This document shows, in pieces, positions 1 to 5,839 of a stretch of DNA of 5,839 nucleotides; positions within the stretch are counted from its first letter, which is position 1; every line of letters begins with the position of its first letter. The notes under the pieces were generated by a model. The model did not search any database. It worked only from the letters and a program-made list of their open reading frames with translations, and was not told where the DNA came from. This DNA is from CAYJOG01 sp964371695 [NCBI: uncultured bacterium]. GTDB lineage: Bacteria > CAYJOG01. The stretch covers positions 1 through 5,839 of the forward strand of contig CAYJOG010000196.1 in assembly GCA_964371695.1 (NCBI GenBank), written 5' to 3'. The translations under genes were made by a program, and so were the position numbers.

Positions 1-2190
1 ACACTTTATGTCGTGCGCCAGGGCGAGCGCGTGGGCGAGGGCGTGGTGAGCACCGTCAATGGCTTGCAGGCCAACGTGGACCTGCGCGCCCTGAGCGTGA
101 CGCTCGCCCCCAGCCAGGACATGCTGGTGGCCACCGGCGTGTATGCCCGCCTGCGCGAGAAAGCCGCTCCCTCGCTGCCGCCCCCCATGGTCACGCTGCC
201 CAACAATGTGAACACCCTGGCGGCGGCCTCGGTGGTGGACCCCCTGGAGTCGCTCTATTTCGGCAGCGAGGCCGAGGTGGTGGCCATTGACACCCTCCGG
301 CCCCGCAACCGCCTCACCTCGCCCAGCACCGTGAGTGTGATTGAAGGCGAAGAGCTGGACCACATGCTGGGCCGCTCGCTGGGAGAATTGCTGGCGGACC
401 TGCCCGGCGTGGGCATGATGCAACTGAGCCGCGCCGGGCAGGAAGTGTCCTTTCGCGGCTTCAACCGCGAATACAGCAACAAAGTGCTGGTGATGCTGGA
501 CGGTCACCCCCTGCACCGCGAATATTTCGGCAACACCCTGTGGGACGCGATTCCCGTGGGGGTGCGCGACCTGGAACGGGTGGAGATCATCCGTGGCCCC
601 GGCAGCGCGCTTTATGGCGAAAACGCCTTTTTAGGCGTGGTGAACTTCATCACCCGCAAACAGCGCCCCGGCCGTGGGGACGACTATGCCGTGCTGGGTG
701 TGGACGGCGGTCACCCCCAGGCCGCCGCCGGGGGCAGGCTCAGCCTGCCGGGGGTGGGGCAGGAATATCTGGTGTCTGCCGCCACCGGTCACCAACCCGC
801 CTTTGGCGGCAACAACGACAACGCCTTTGGCGCCAGCACCGACGCCCTGCATGTGAGCCAGGGCAACCGCCGGTTTTATGTGCGCACCGCCGGAGACGGC
901 CCCCTGCACGCCGCCATCGGCACCAGCCGCCTCAACAAACGGCTTTATTCCCTGGGGGGCTTCAACCAGACCTTGCAGGAGACGGGTGTGGGGTCGGTGT
1001 CTTATGAAACAGACAAACTCAGCCTGCGGGCGGGTCTGGACCGTTTTGAAGAAACCGCCCAGGCCAGTTCGTTTGGCGTGCTCACCGGCCTGGCCACCCC
1101 CAGCATTCTGGATGAACGGCGCACCTTTGCCGAAGCCTTTGTCAAAGACCTGAACTGGAACCAGAGCCACTGGACACTGGGCCTGCAGTACAAAAGCAGC
1201 CGCGCCAGCGGAGGATTTCTGCCCCAAGCCCAGGACCGCCAGACCCTGAGCGCCCTGTTCAGCACCGACTTTCCCCTGGGCAAGGCGGTGGCCACGGCGG
1301 GCCTGCGTGTGGACAGCAACGATTTTGAAGAGCGCGTCAGCCCCCGCCTGAGCGTGGTGCGAGAGCTGGCCGCCGGGCGCTCGGTGCGGTTTTCCATGGG
1401 CGAGGCGTTCCGCAGCCCCACCTTTTATGAACTGGGTTATTTCAATCAGCCGCCCCCCATCGCGCTGGACCTGAGTCAGGTGGACCTGGGGGGCAACCCC
1501 GTGCCCCCCGGCGTGACCGGGGCGGACCTGATCTTCACCATCGCGGGCAACACGGCTCTGGACAGCGAGCGCATCCGCAGTCTGGAGGCGGGTTACCGCG
1601 CTCAGGACGAACACAGCAGCCTGGGGGTGACCGCCTTTGTCAACCGCATCGACGGCCTGATCTCGCCGGTGCAGGTGGAGGACCCCTCCTGCCCTGGTGG
1701 TTTTTGCGGCACCAACCCGGCGGACCCCTCGCGCCTGCTCTTTGTGGGCAACGCCACCTTCAAGAACACGGGCAAGGCCACCAGCCAGGGGCTGGAGCTG
1801 GACTATCGCCGGGACCTGAACGAAAGCCTCACGCTGCTCTATCGCCACAGCCTCAGCCTCACCAAGGCCAAGGGCCTGGGGGCGGACGTGCCCTTCAGCC
1901 CCCGCACCCTCTCCAGTCTGGCCATGCTTTATAACATGGACGACAACGCCAGCCTGCGGGCCACCGTGCGTTATCAGGGGCCGTTCAACAGCATCAAGGC
2001 CCTGAACGCCCCCAGCAAAAAAGAAAAACACCGCACTTTGGTGGACCTGGGCCTGACCCGGAAGCTGGAAGGCAGCGAGAACCGTCTGGATGTTGACGTT
2101 TTGAACGCTTTGGACGAAGAAGTGAGTGATTCCCCAAATTATGAATCTATGGGCAGAATTTTTAGGGGCAGTGTGACGATTTATTATTAG
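1..2190 (+). CDS. TonB-dependent outer-membrane receptor (5' end outside window)
   Basis: This is a TonB-dependent receptor: an outer-membrane beta-barrel that imports a ligand (typically a metal chelate, cobalamin or similar) using energy from TonB-ExbB-ExbD. The frame is open at base 1, so the true start lies upstream; a GTG at 13 exists but is probably internal. Numbering from the first codon (729 residues): 1-60 is an extra segment with the pattern RQGERVGEGVVSTVNG, resembling small beta-barrel (SH3-like) domains. Residues 90-98 (EAEVVAIDT) resemble a TonB box. The plug spans about 105-218 and shows SLGELLADLPGV, VSFRGFN, VLVMLDGHPL, RVEIIRGPGSALYG and GVVNFITRK. The barrel fills 221-729, with FRSPTFYELGY, a later NALDEE motif and the aromatic C-terminus SVTIYY. 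A C564/C569 pair sits in a probable extracellular loop. The stop (TAG) is nine bases before the lipoprotein start, suggesting one operon. Family assignment is firm; the substrate is unknown. Confidence 0.95.
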   Translation, partial: TLYVVRQGERVGEGVVSTVNGLQANVDLRALSVTLAPSQDMLVATGVYARLREKAAPSLPPPMVTLPNNVNTLAAASVVDPLESLYFGSEAEVVAIDTLRPRNRLTSPSTVSVIEGEELDHMLGRSLGELLADLPGVGMMQLSRAGQEVSFRGFNREYSNKVLVMLDGHPLHREYFGNTLWDAIPVGVRDLERVEIIRGPGSALYGENAFLGVVNFITRKQRPGRGDDYAVLGVDGGHPQAAAGGRLSLPGVGQEYLVSAATGHQPAFGGNNDNAFGASTDALHVSQGNRRFYVRTAGDGPLHAAIGTSRLNKRLYSLGGFNQTLQETGVGSVSYETDKLSLRAGLDRFEETAQASSFGVLTGLATPSILDERRTFAEAFVKDLNWNQSHWTLGLQYKSSRASGGFLPQAQDRQTLSALFSTDFPLGKAVATAGLRVDSNDFEERVSPRLSVVRELAAGRSVRFSMGEAFRSPTFYELGYFNQPPPIALDLSQVDLGGNPVPPGVTGADLIFTIAGNTALDSERIRSLEAGYRAQDEHSSLGVTAFVNRIDGLISPVQVEDPSCPGGFCGTNPADPSRLLFVGNATFKNTGKATSQGLELDYRRDLNESLTLLYRHSLSLTKAKGLGADVPFSPRTLSSLAMLYNMDDNASLRATVRYQGPFNSIKALNAPSKKEKHRTLVDLGLTRKLEGSENRLDVDVLNALDEEVSDSPNYESMGRIFRGSVTIYY

Positions 2191-2199
2191 AGCGTCTTT

Positions 2200-3738
2200 A
2201 TGGTCTCTCGCGTGCGAAAATATCTTCACAAAACAGTCCTCACTGGGACAGTTTTATTCGCGCTTGTACTATTTGGTGGCTGCGGCGGCGGTGTGGCCAC
2301 ACAAACCCCCAAGGGCAACAGCACCCAGGTTTCCACCAGCAACGACCAGATCGGCGTGGACGTGGGTTTTTCGCCCCTGGGCATCAGTGTGCGCCAGCGG
2401 GTGGATCAAACCAGCCCCATCTTCACCCTCACGCCCAAAGACGGCCAGCGCACCACCGTCACCGTAGACCTCACCGGCTTTGGCGAAACCGTGGACGTGA
2501 TTGTGGAAGACCAGCCCTTCACCGCCGCCGTTTATCCGGGTGACAAAAGCATGGCCAGCTTTGGCGAAACCTATTGTCTGATGGTGGTGGACGTGGACGC
2601 GGCGGTGGAAAAACCCTGCGACGCCACCACCGGCGCCCTGCCCCAGCCCATCACCATCGAGTTTGGTTTTGACCCCAAAAAAGTCCCCGCCGGTTTCACC
2701 CCCGCCGAGGCCACCGTCATGTTTTATGACGGCTCGAAATGGTGGGACATCGGCGCGACGGTGGACCCCGCCACGGGCAAGATTCGCGTGAACACCACAC
2801 AGACCAATCTGCTCAAAGTGGTCTTTCGCCACCTCCCCCCCCAGGGTGTGGTCACGCTCAACGACGTGCGGCTCGAGGCCCCCCAGAGCAGCCTGATGGA
2901 AGGCGACACCAGTTATCTGCGGGCCTACGCCACTTATTCGGACAACACCATGCGCGAGATCACCGAAGAAGCCTCGTTTGTCATCAGCGACCCCAGCCGG
3001 GCGCTGTTGGTGGGCAACAACGGCGTGCGGGCCATCTCGGCGGGCCAGACCACCGTCATCGCCTCTTTCGACGGCAAAAATTCGCAGGTGGAAACCATCA
3101 CCATTCTGGACGTGATGGCCCCCGCCCCGGTGGTGACGCTGAACGCCCAGGTGCTGGCCACCGGCTCGCAGGTGTTCCTGTCGTGGACGCTGGTGAACGA
3201 CGTGGACGTGGCGTTCTACGAGGTTTACCAGTCCAGCCAGCCCTTTGCGGCGCTGTCAGAATCTGGCGTGGCGCTGGTGGGCAAAACCAGCAGCGCGTTC
3301 ACCAGCACCTTCACCTTTGGCGCACTGAACAACGGCGCGTATTTCTTCGCCGTGGTGGCGGTGGATGATTCGGGCAACCGCAACGGCGCGCCGGGCAATC
3401 TGGCCTCTGTGGAAGTGCTGGACCACACCGCTCCCCCGGTGGTGGACTTCACCTTCGCCCCCAAGCTGGGCGCGGACGGGCAGGTGATCGGCATTGTGCT
3501 GGACTGGTCGAACTACACCAACGGCGACGCGATGAAATACACCATCCGCCGCGCCCTGTCTGACTTCACCAACGTGAACGACGGCGCAGTGGTGGCCGAC
3601 AACCTGACCGAAAAATCTTATGAAGACCTCACCGCCAACACACCGGGCACCTACTTCTACGCCGTCATCGCCATAGACGCCAGCGGCAACCAGCTCACCG
3701 ACCTGCCCGCAGGCACGGTGAAGGCGTTTACGTTTTAG
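2200..3738 (+). CDS. Lipoprotein with BIG2-type Ig-like domain and two fibronectin-III-like repeats
   Basis: This is a predicted lipid-anchored envelope protein of 512 residues. A basic N-terminus (residues 4-11) and a hydrophobic stretch (13-25) lead to a lipobox-like FGGC with the lipidated cysteine at C28. Phe at -3 is unusual, but the following glycines suit a lipoprotein, and +2 Gly argues against inner-membrane retention. Residues about 50-210 are beta-rich and end in a segment (DGSKWWDIGATVDPATGKI, 178-195) typical of domains preceding Ig-like modules. A likely disulphide pair is C126/C140. Residues about 217-303 fit a bacterial Ig-like BIG2 domain. Residues about 308-407 and 410-510 are two fibronectin-III-like units ending in the related strings YFFAVVAVDDSGN and YFYAVIAIDASGN. 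The ATG at 2200 is the only start preceding a signal peptide; AGAG at 2189-2192 is a weak ribosome site overlapping the upstream stop, so translational coupling is likely. Probable role: surface or periplasmic partner of the receptor. No enzyme motif is seen. Confidence 0.9.
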   Translation: MVSRVRKYLHKTVLTGTVLFALVLFGGCGGGVATQTPKGNSTQVSTSNDQIGVDVGFSPLGISVRQRVDQTSPIFTLTPKDGQRTTVTVDLTGFGETVDVIVEDQPFTAAVYPGDKSMASFGETYCLMVVDVDAAVEKPCDATTGALPQPITIEFGFDPKKVPAGFTPAEATVMFYDGSKWWDIGATVDPATGKIRVNTTQTNLLKVVFRHLPPQGVVTLNDVRLEAPQSSLMEGDTSYLRAYATYSDNTMREITEEASFVISDPSRALLVGNNGVRAISAGQTTVIASFDGKNSQVETITILDVMAPAPVVTLNAQVLATGSQVFLSWTLVNDVDVAFYEVYQSSQPFAALSESGVALVGKTSSAFTSTFTFGALNNGAYFFAVVAVDDSGNRNGAPGNLASVEVLDHTAPPVVDFTFAPKLGADGQVIGIVLDWSNYTNGDAMKYTIRRALSDFTNVNDGAVVADNLTEKSYEDLTANTPGTYFYAVIAIDASGNQLTDLPAGTVKAFTF

Positions 3739-3786
3739 TCGGCGGTTGAGCAACCCCAAAATGGTCCGCTGCTGTCGTCAGCTCAG

Positions 3787-3799
3787 ATTTTCGGATATT
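3787..3799. repeat. Composite short repeat, left copy (ATTTTCGGATATT)
   Basis: The 13 bases ATTTTCGGATATT sit in the AT-rich spacer before the methyltransferase gene. The first nine (ATTTTCGGA) recur at 4842-4850 and the last eight (CGGATATT) recur at 4903-4910, beyond the hairpin cluster. Together they bracket the compositionally distinct block. The matches are short enough that chance cannot be excluded. The rest of the 82-base spacer (3739-3820) holds no gene, and I see no convincing terminator for the lipoprotein gene in it. Confidence 0.4.
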
Positions 3800-3820
3800 T
3801 GATATATTGGGAAAACGCCC

Positions 3821-4681
3821 GTGCAAGAAGAACAACCCTTGGTGCCAGAAAGCTCGGCCGTGCGGGTTGCCTTGTGGCGAGCCTTGCACGTTCAGCATGA
3901 TTTGCCGCCGCACGTGCTTGATGATGAGATTGGTCTGAAATTGGTGGCCCCAGACGATGGCTGGCGCCGCCGCCCCGACATGGACCCCCAGGCCACGCGC
4001 CTCTTCCGCGCCTCCATCGTGGCCCGAGCGCGCTTCATCGAGGATTTGGTTGAAGAACGGGCGGCCCACGGTGTCACCCAATATGTGATCCTGGGCGCGG
4101 GTCTGGACACATTCGCCCAGCGCAGGCCTGAAATCGCCTCAAGGCTCAGGGTGTTCGAAGTCGATCAGCCCGGTCCTCAAGCCTGGAAGCGCCAGCGTTT
4201 GATTGAGCTTGGTTTGGGTATCCCCGACTGGCTGCGGCTTGTTCCGGTAAATTTTGAAGCAGGCGAAACATGGTGGGAGCAATTGGCCCCCGTCGGCTTC
4301 GAAGCTAACCAGCCGACAGTTGTGGCCTCCATGGGTGTCAGCATGTACCTCACCAAAGATGCAATTGCGGCCAAGCTGCGCCAGGTTGCCGAATTGGTCC
4401 CTGGCTCCATCCTAGCCATGTCATTCCTCTTGCCCTTTGAGCTTGCAGACCCCGAGGTGCGTCCCGGACTTGAAATGTCGCAGAAGGGCGCACAGGCAAG
4501 CGGGACGCCCTTTATCAGTTTCTTCACGCCCCCGGAGATCATGGCATTGGCCGGTGAAGCTGGCTTTAGAGACGTGCAGCACATATCGGCAGCCACGCTT
4601 GCCCAGCGTTACTTTGCCGACAGGCCAGATGGTCTGCGCCCACCAAACAATGCAGAAGAGTTGCTGATCGCGGCGACGTAA
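3821..4681 (+). CDS. Class I SAM-dependent methyltransferase, TIGR00027 / LCM-like family
   Basis: This is a 286-residue S-adenosylmethionine-dependent methyltransferase of the family usually annotated TIGR00027 (Pfam leucine carboxyl methyltransferase fold). The methyl acceptor is generally unknown for bacterial members. Visible signatures: RALHVQHDLPPHVLDDEIGLKL (split: RALHVQ, 20-25; LDDEIGLKL, 33-41), then RASIVARARFIED (63-75). The SAM-binding glycine motif is YVILGAGLDTFAQR (88-101). The acidic strand RVFEVDQP (110-117) has E113 and D115 placed to bind the cofactor ribose. Next come VPVNFE (141-146), MGVSMYLT (171-178) and the C-terminal RYFADRPDGLRPP. Length is normal, so it looks intact. 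The GTG at 3821 is the first common start after an in-frame TGA at 3800, with a GGGA ribosome-site candidate at 3809-3812; TTG 3839 and GTG 3842 are alternatives. Codon use (many TTG leucines, GGT and GTT codons) differs from the neighbours, suggesting a different origin. It is probably soluble and cytoplasmic. Confidence 0.93.
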   Translation: MQEEQPLVPESSAVRVALWRALHVQHDLPPHVLDDEIGLKLVAPDDGWRRRPDMDPQATRLFRASIVARARFIEDLVEERAAHGVTQYVILGAGLDTFAQRRPEIASRLRVFEVDQPGPQAWKRQRLIELGLGIPDWLRLVPVNFEAGETWWEQLAPVGFEANQPTVVASMGVSMYLTKDAIAAKLRQVAELVPGSILAMSFLLPFELADPEVRPGLEMSQKGAQASGTPFISFFTPPEIMALAGEAGFRDVQHISAATLAQRYFADRPDGLRPPNNAEELLIAAT

Positions 4682-4712
4682 CGCATCTGCTCCACACCTT
4701 GTTCAGGATGCG
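4682..4712. repeat. Inverted repeat A, directly after the methyltransferase stop
   Basis: CGCATC (4682-4687) pairs with GATGCG (4707-4712), and TG (4688-4689) can pair with CA (4704-4705) across a bulged G. It begins on the first base after the stop codon, where a terminator would be expected. No T-tract follows (the next bases are ACAGTGG), so it is not a classical intrinsic terminator. The loop is long, so stability is modest. Confidence 0.45.
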
Positions 4713-4740
4713 ACAGTGGTTCATCTGGAATGAAATACGT

Positions 4741-4764
4741 AGCAGCGATGTCCTCATTGCTGCT
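4741..4764. repeat. Inverted repeat B (10-bp stem, TCCT loop)
   Basis: AGCAGCGATG pairs with CATTGCTGCT around the tetraloop TCCT, giving ten base pairs including one G-T wobble. TAC (4736-4738) and GTA (4765-4767) can extend the stem across a two-base bulge. It is the second of five stem-loops in the intergenic region. Confidence 0.6.
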
Positions 4765-4769
4765 GTATT

Positions 4770-4791
4770 GGTGCGGTGGGGACACCGCACC
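4770..4791. repeat. Inverted repeat C (perfect 9-bp stem, GGGA loop)
   Basis: GGTGCGGTG pairs perfectly with CACCGCACC around the loop GGGA, a strong GC-rich hairpin only five bases after repeat B. A T5 run occurs at 4801-4805, nine bases beyond the stem, too far for a standard intrinsic terminator. The shape resembles REP-type palindromic units, but family membership cannot be judged from one window. Confidence 0.7.
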
Positions 4792-4808
4792 TACTCCTCA
4801 TTTTTAAA

Positions 4809-4837
4809 TAGCAGGGTGTTTGATAAACACCCCGCTA
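4809..4837. repeat. Inverted repeat D (12-bp stem with one mismatch)
   Basis: GGGTGTTT (4814-4821) pairs with AAACACCC (4825-4832) around the loop GAT. After one A/C mismatch the stem continues with TAGC (4809-4812) against GCTA (4834-4837). The hairpin is preceded by an AT-rich run (TTTTTAAA) and overlaps the first copy of the direct repeat TAGAGCA (4836-4842; second copy 4856-4862). Confidence 0.65.
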
Positions 4838-4848
4838 GAGCATTTTCG

Positions 4849-4896
4849 GAATTGGTAGAGCACTACGGAGGTGGGGGTGCTGCCGCACCCCAATTC
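4849..4896. repeat. Compound inverted repeat E
   Basis: The inner hairpin pairs GGGGTGC (4874-4880) with GCACCCC (4885-4891) around TGCC. An outer stem pairs GAATTGG (4849-4855) with CCAATTC (4890-4896) and competes for two C residues, leaving a 5-bp inner stem and a long one-sided bulge that holds the second TAGAGCA copy. This is the last and largest of the five inverted repeats. The rest of the 272-base intergenic region (4682-4953) holds no supportable gene. Confidence 0.55.
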
Positions 4897-4902
4897 AATT
4901 GA

Positions 4903-4910
4903 CGGATATT
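4903..4910. repeat. Short direct repeat CGGATATT, right copy
   Basis: This is an exact match to 3792-3799 on the other side of the methyltransferase block. It lies just after the hairpin cluster and about 40 bases before the next gene. Eight bases is in the size range of a target-site duplication, but no terminal inverted repeats or transposase accompany it. Confidence 0.35.
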
Positions 4911-4942
4911 AAAAACAGGCTCTGGAAAAACTGCCGTTGCGC

Positions 4943-4946
4943 GAGG
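4943..4946 (+). promoter_or_regulatory. Ribosome binding site supporting the ATG at 4954
   Basis: GAGG ends seven bases before the ATG at 4954, a normal Shine-Dalgarno spacing. It favours this start over the in-frame TTG at 5050, which lacks a comparable purine-rich sequence upstream. Confidence 0.4.
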
Positions 4947-4953
4947 CCCGGCC

Positions 4954-5839
4954 ATGGGTGAAACTCCCTGCGCCCCGTGGGGCGGGTCTTTGTGGCCGGA
5001 AAGGATCGCTTGTTTGAAACCATCCTTTTTCAGCGCCGGGTTTGAACGGTTGCGATTTCGGCCTCTGTGCCAGTGGCGAATCTCGCTGGTGGGCTGGTGG
5101 GGTGTGGGACTGGCGAGCACATGGTTGCTGCTGGGCTTGTTCCTGCGCCCATTGATGGCTGCGCCGCTGCCCGTGACCGAGGTGTTTGGCCGCGACCCCG
5201 GCCTTGCGCCGGTGGTGGAACTTGCTCCCTTGCCCGCCCCCCTTGCGCCAGACCTGAGTCCCCAGACATTTTCCCTTGCCTTGCCGGGGGGTCAGGTTTT
5301 GAATGGCCTGTGGTTTGCCCCCCCGGCGGGTGCCCCCCAGCGCCCGGCGGTGGTGGTGGACGCGCCCCAGGGCGACACCGCCGCCCGCGAGGCCGCCGTG
5401 GCGCTGGCGCGGGCCGGTTTTGCGGTGTTGCTGCTGAGTGGTGTGTCGCCGGGGGATTATCTGGCCCCGGTGGCCGAACGGGTGCGCCTGGGGCTTTTGT
5501 TTCAGCAGGCGGCCCAGACGGCCCCCTCGGCAGACCCCTGGGCCGCGCCGGTGTTCTGGGCCTTTCGTCAGAAGTTGCAGTGGTGGGTGCAGGCCCGCTT
5601 GCTGGCGCAAGACTGGCTGCTGAAACAACCCGGCGTGGACCGGGGCCGTGTGGGTCTGTGGGCTTTTGCAGACGGTCAGGGTCTGGGCCCCCTGTTGTTC
5701 CGGCGCGATCACCGTTATGGCGCGTTGCTTTTCCACGCCCCCGCACCGGGGCCGCAAGCCGAAGAAAAAGCCCTGGCGCACGCCCTGGCCCGTTTGGGTT
5801 TCAAAGATCAGAACCGCCCCTGGCAGGCCCTGATTGAAA
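4954..5839 (+). CDS. Membrane-anchored alpha/beta-hydrolase-like protein, probably inactive (3' end outside window)
   Basis: The frame starting at ATG 4954 stays open to the window edge (295 codons, no stop) and has the most protein-like translation here. An in-frame TGA at 4900 bounds it upstream. Residues 1-42 are basic on balance. Residues 43-64 (from ISLVGWW to LLLGLFL) form one transmembrane helix or signal anchor, likely placing the rest in the periplasm. A Pro/Ala-rich linker follows (about 66-105). From about 106 the order fits an alpha/beta hydrolase: LPGGQVLNGLWFAP, RPAVVVDAPQGD (strand with oxyanion-loop position), ALARAGFAVLLLSG, a Trp-rich helical region (about 190-222), then PGVDRGRVGLWAFADGQG (226-243). 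The last string aligns with the usual nucleophile elbow RIGLWGHSxGG, but alanine (A239) stands where serine is expected, and the HGxG oxyanion motif is also absent. Probable pseudoenzyme with a binding or structural role; the C-terminal third is not visible. Fold assignment moderate, gene reality high. Confidence 0.82.
   Translation, partial: MGETPCAPWGGSLWPERIACLKPSFFSAGFERLRFRPLCQWRISLVGWWGVGLASTWLLLGLFLRPLMAAPLPVTEVFGRDPGLAPVVELAPLPAPLAPDLSPQTFSLALPGGQVLNGLWFAPPAGAPQRPAVVVDAPQGDTAAREAAVALARAGFAVLLLSGVSPGDYLAPVAERVRLGLLFQQAAQTAPSADPWAAPVFWAFRQKLQWWVQARLLAQDWLLKQPGVDRGRVGLWAFADGQGLGPLLFRRDHRYGALLFHAPAPGPQAEEKALAHALARLGFKDQNRPWQALIE

Noticed and set aside
631-2229. Long antisense open frame (532 codons) opposite the receptor gene
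   Set aside because: The + strand frame carries all the conserved receptor motifs. The antisense translation is His/Gly/Ala-rich with no recognisable domain, as expected from a high-GC shadow frame.
3776-3808. Possible sigma70 promoter in the AT-rich spacer before the methyltransferase gene
   Set aside because: GATATT (3794) or TATATT (3803) could be a -10 element, but no convincing -35 lies at the right distance, and the second overlaps the ribosome-site position.
4849-4866. tRNA D-arm-like string (TTGGTAGAGCACTAC)
   Set aside because: It matches the D-loop consensus of several tRNAs, but the partner D-stem, anticodon arm and T-arm (GGTTCRA) are absent. It could at most be a tRNA remnant, and chance similarity is as likely.
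4682-4896. Integron attC site as an explanation of the hairpins
   Set aside because: The block has a gene followed by a palindromic region, but I do not find the paired RYYYAAC / GTTRRRY core sites that define attC.
4699-4902. 67-codon + strand open frame in the intergenic region
   Set aside because: It is made largely of the stem-loop sequences, has no clear ribosome site and no recognisable protein pattern; the stems explain the sequence.
4899-4928. TTGACG (4899-4904) as a -35 element for the last gene
   Set aside because: The -35 match is good, but nothing at 16-18 bases downstream resembles TATAAT, and a sigma54 reading fails on GG-GC spacing.
4909-5781. Long antisense frames, and a + strand frame from 5067 to 5837, over the last gene
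   Set aside because: Their translations are Pro/Arg/Gly-rich and low in complexity. The frame from 4954 has a transmembrane segment and hydrolase-like motifs and explains the region better.

Overview
The window comes from a high-GC Gram-negative bacterium, because it encodes a TonB-dependent outer-membrane receptor followed by a lipoprotein with a lipobox. Pseudomonadota is the likeliest group, judged from the methyltransferase subfamily and overall style, but nothing in the sequence fixes the genus. All four recognisable genes lie on the + strand. No tRNA, rRNA, CRISPR array or transposase was found.

Layout. (1) 1-2190: the 3' part of a TonB-dependent receptor gene, open at the left edge, with an unusual segment ahead of the plug. 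(2) 2200-3738: a lipoprotein of 512 residues, nine bases downstream and probably co-transcribed. It has a beta-rich N-terminal region, one BIG2-type Ig-like domain and two fibronectin-III-like repeats. (3) 3739-3820: a short spacer, partly AT-rich. (4) 3821-4681: a class I SAM-dependent methyltransferase of the TIGR00027 / leucine carboxyl methyltransferase-like family, with codon use visibly different from its neighbours. (5) 4682-4953: a non-coding stretch packed with five inverted repeats. (6) 4954 to beyond 5839: a membrane-anchored protein with an alpha/beta-hydrolase-like domain whose nucleophile serine appears to be replaced by alanine. It runs off the right edge.

How the parts fit. 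The receptor and lipoprotein look like one envelope module: an energised outer-membrane transporter plus a lipid-anchored accessory or substrate-binding protein. The substrate cannot be read from the sequence. The methyltransferase, its AT-rich flanks and the hairpin cluster look like an inserted block; short direct repeats at both ends (CGGATATT at 3792 and 4903) are suggestive but weak support. The last gene returns to the high-GC, C/G-ending codon style of the first two. Its probable status as a catalytically dead hydrolase is the most unusual protein-level observation here.
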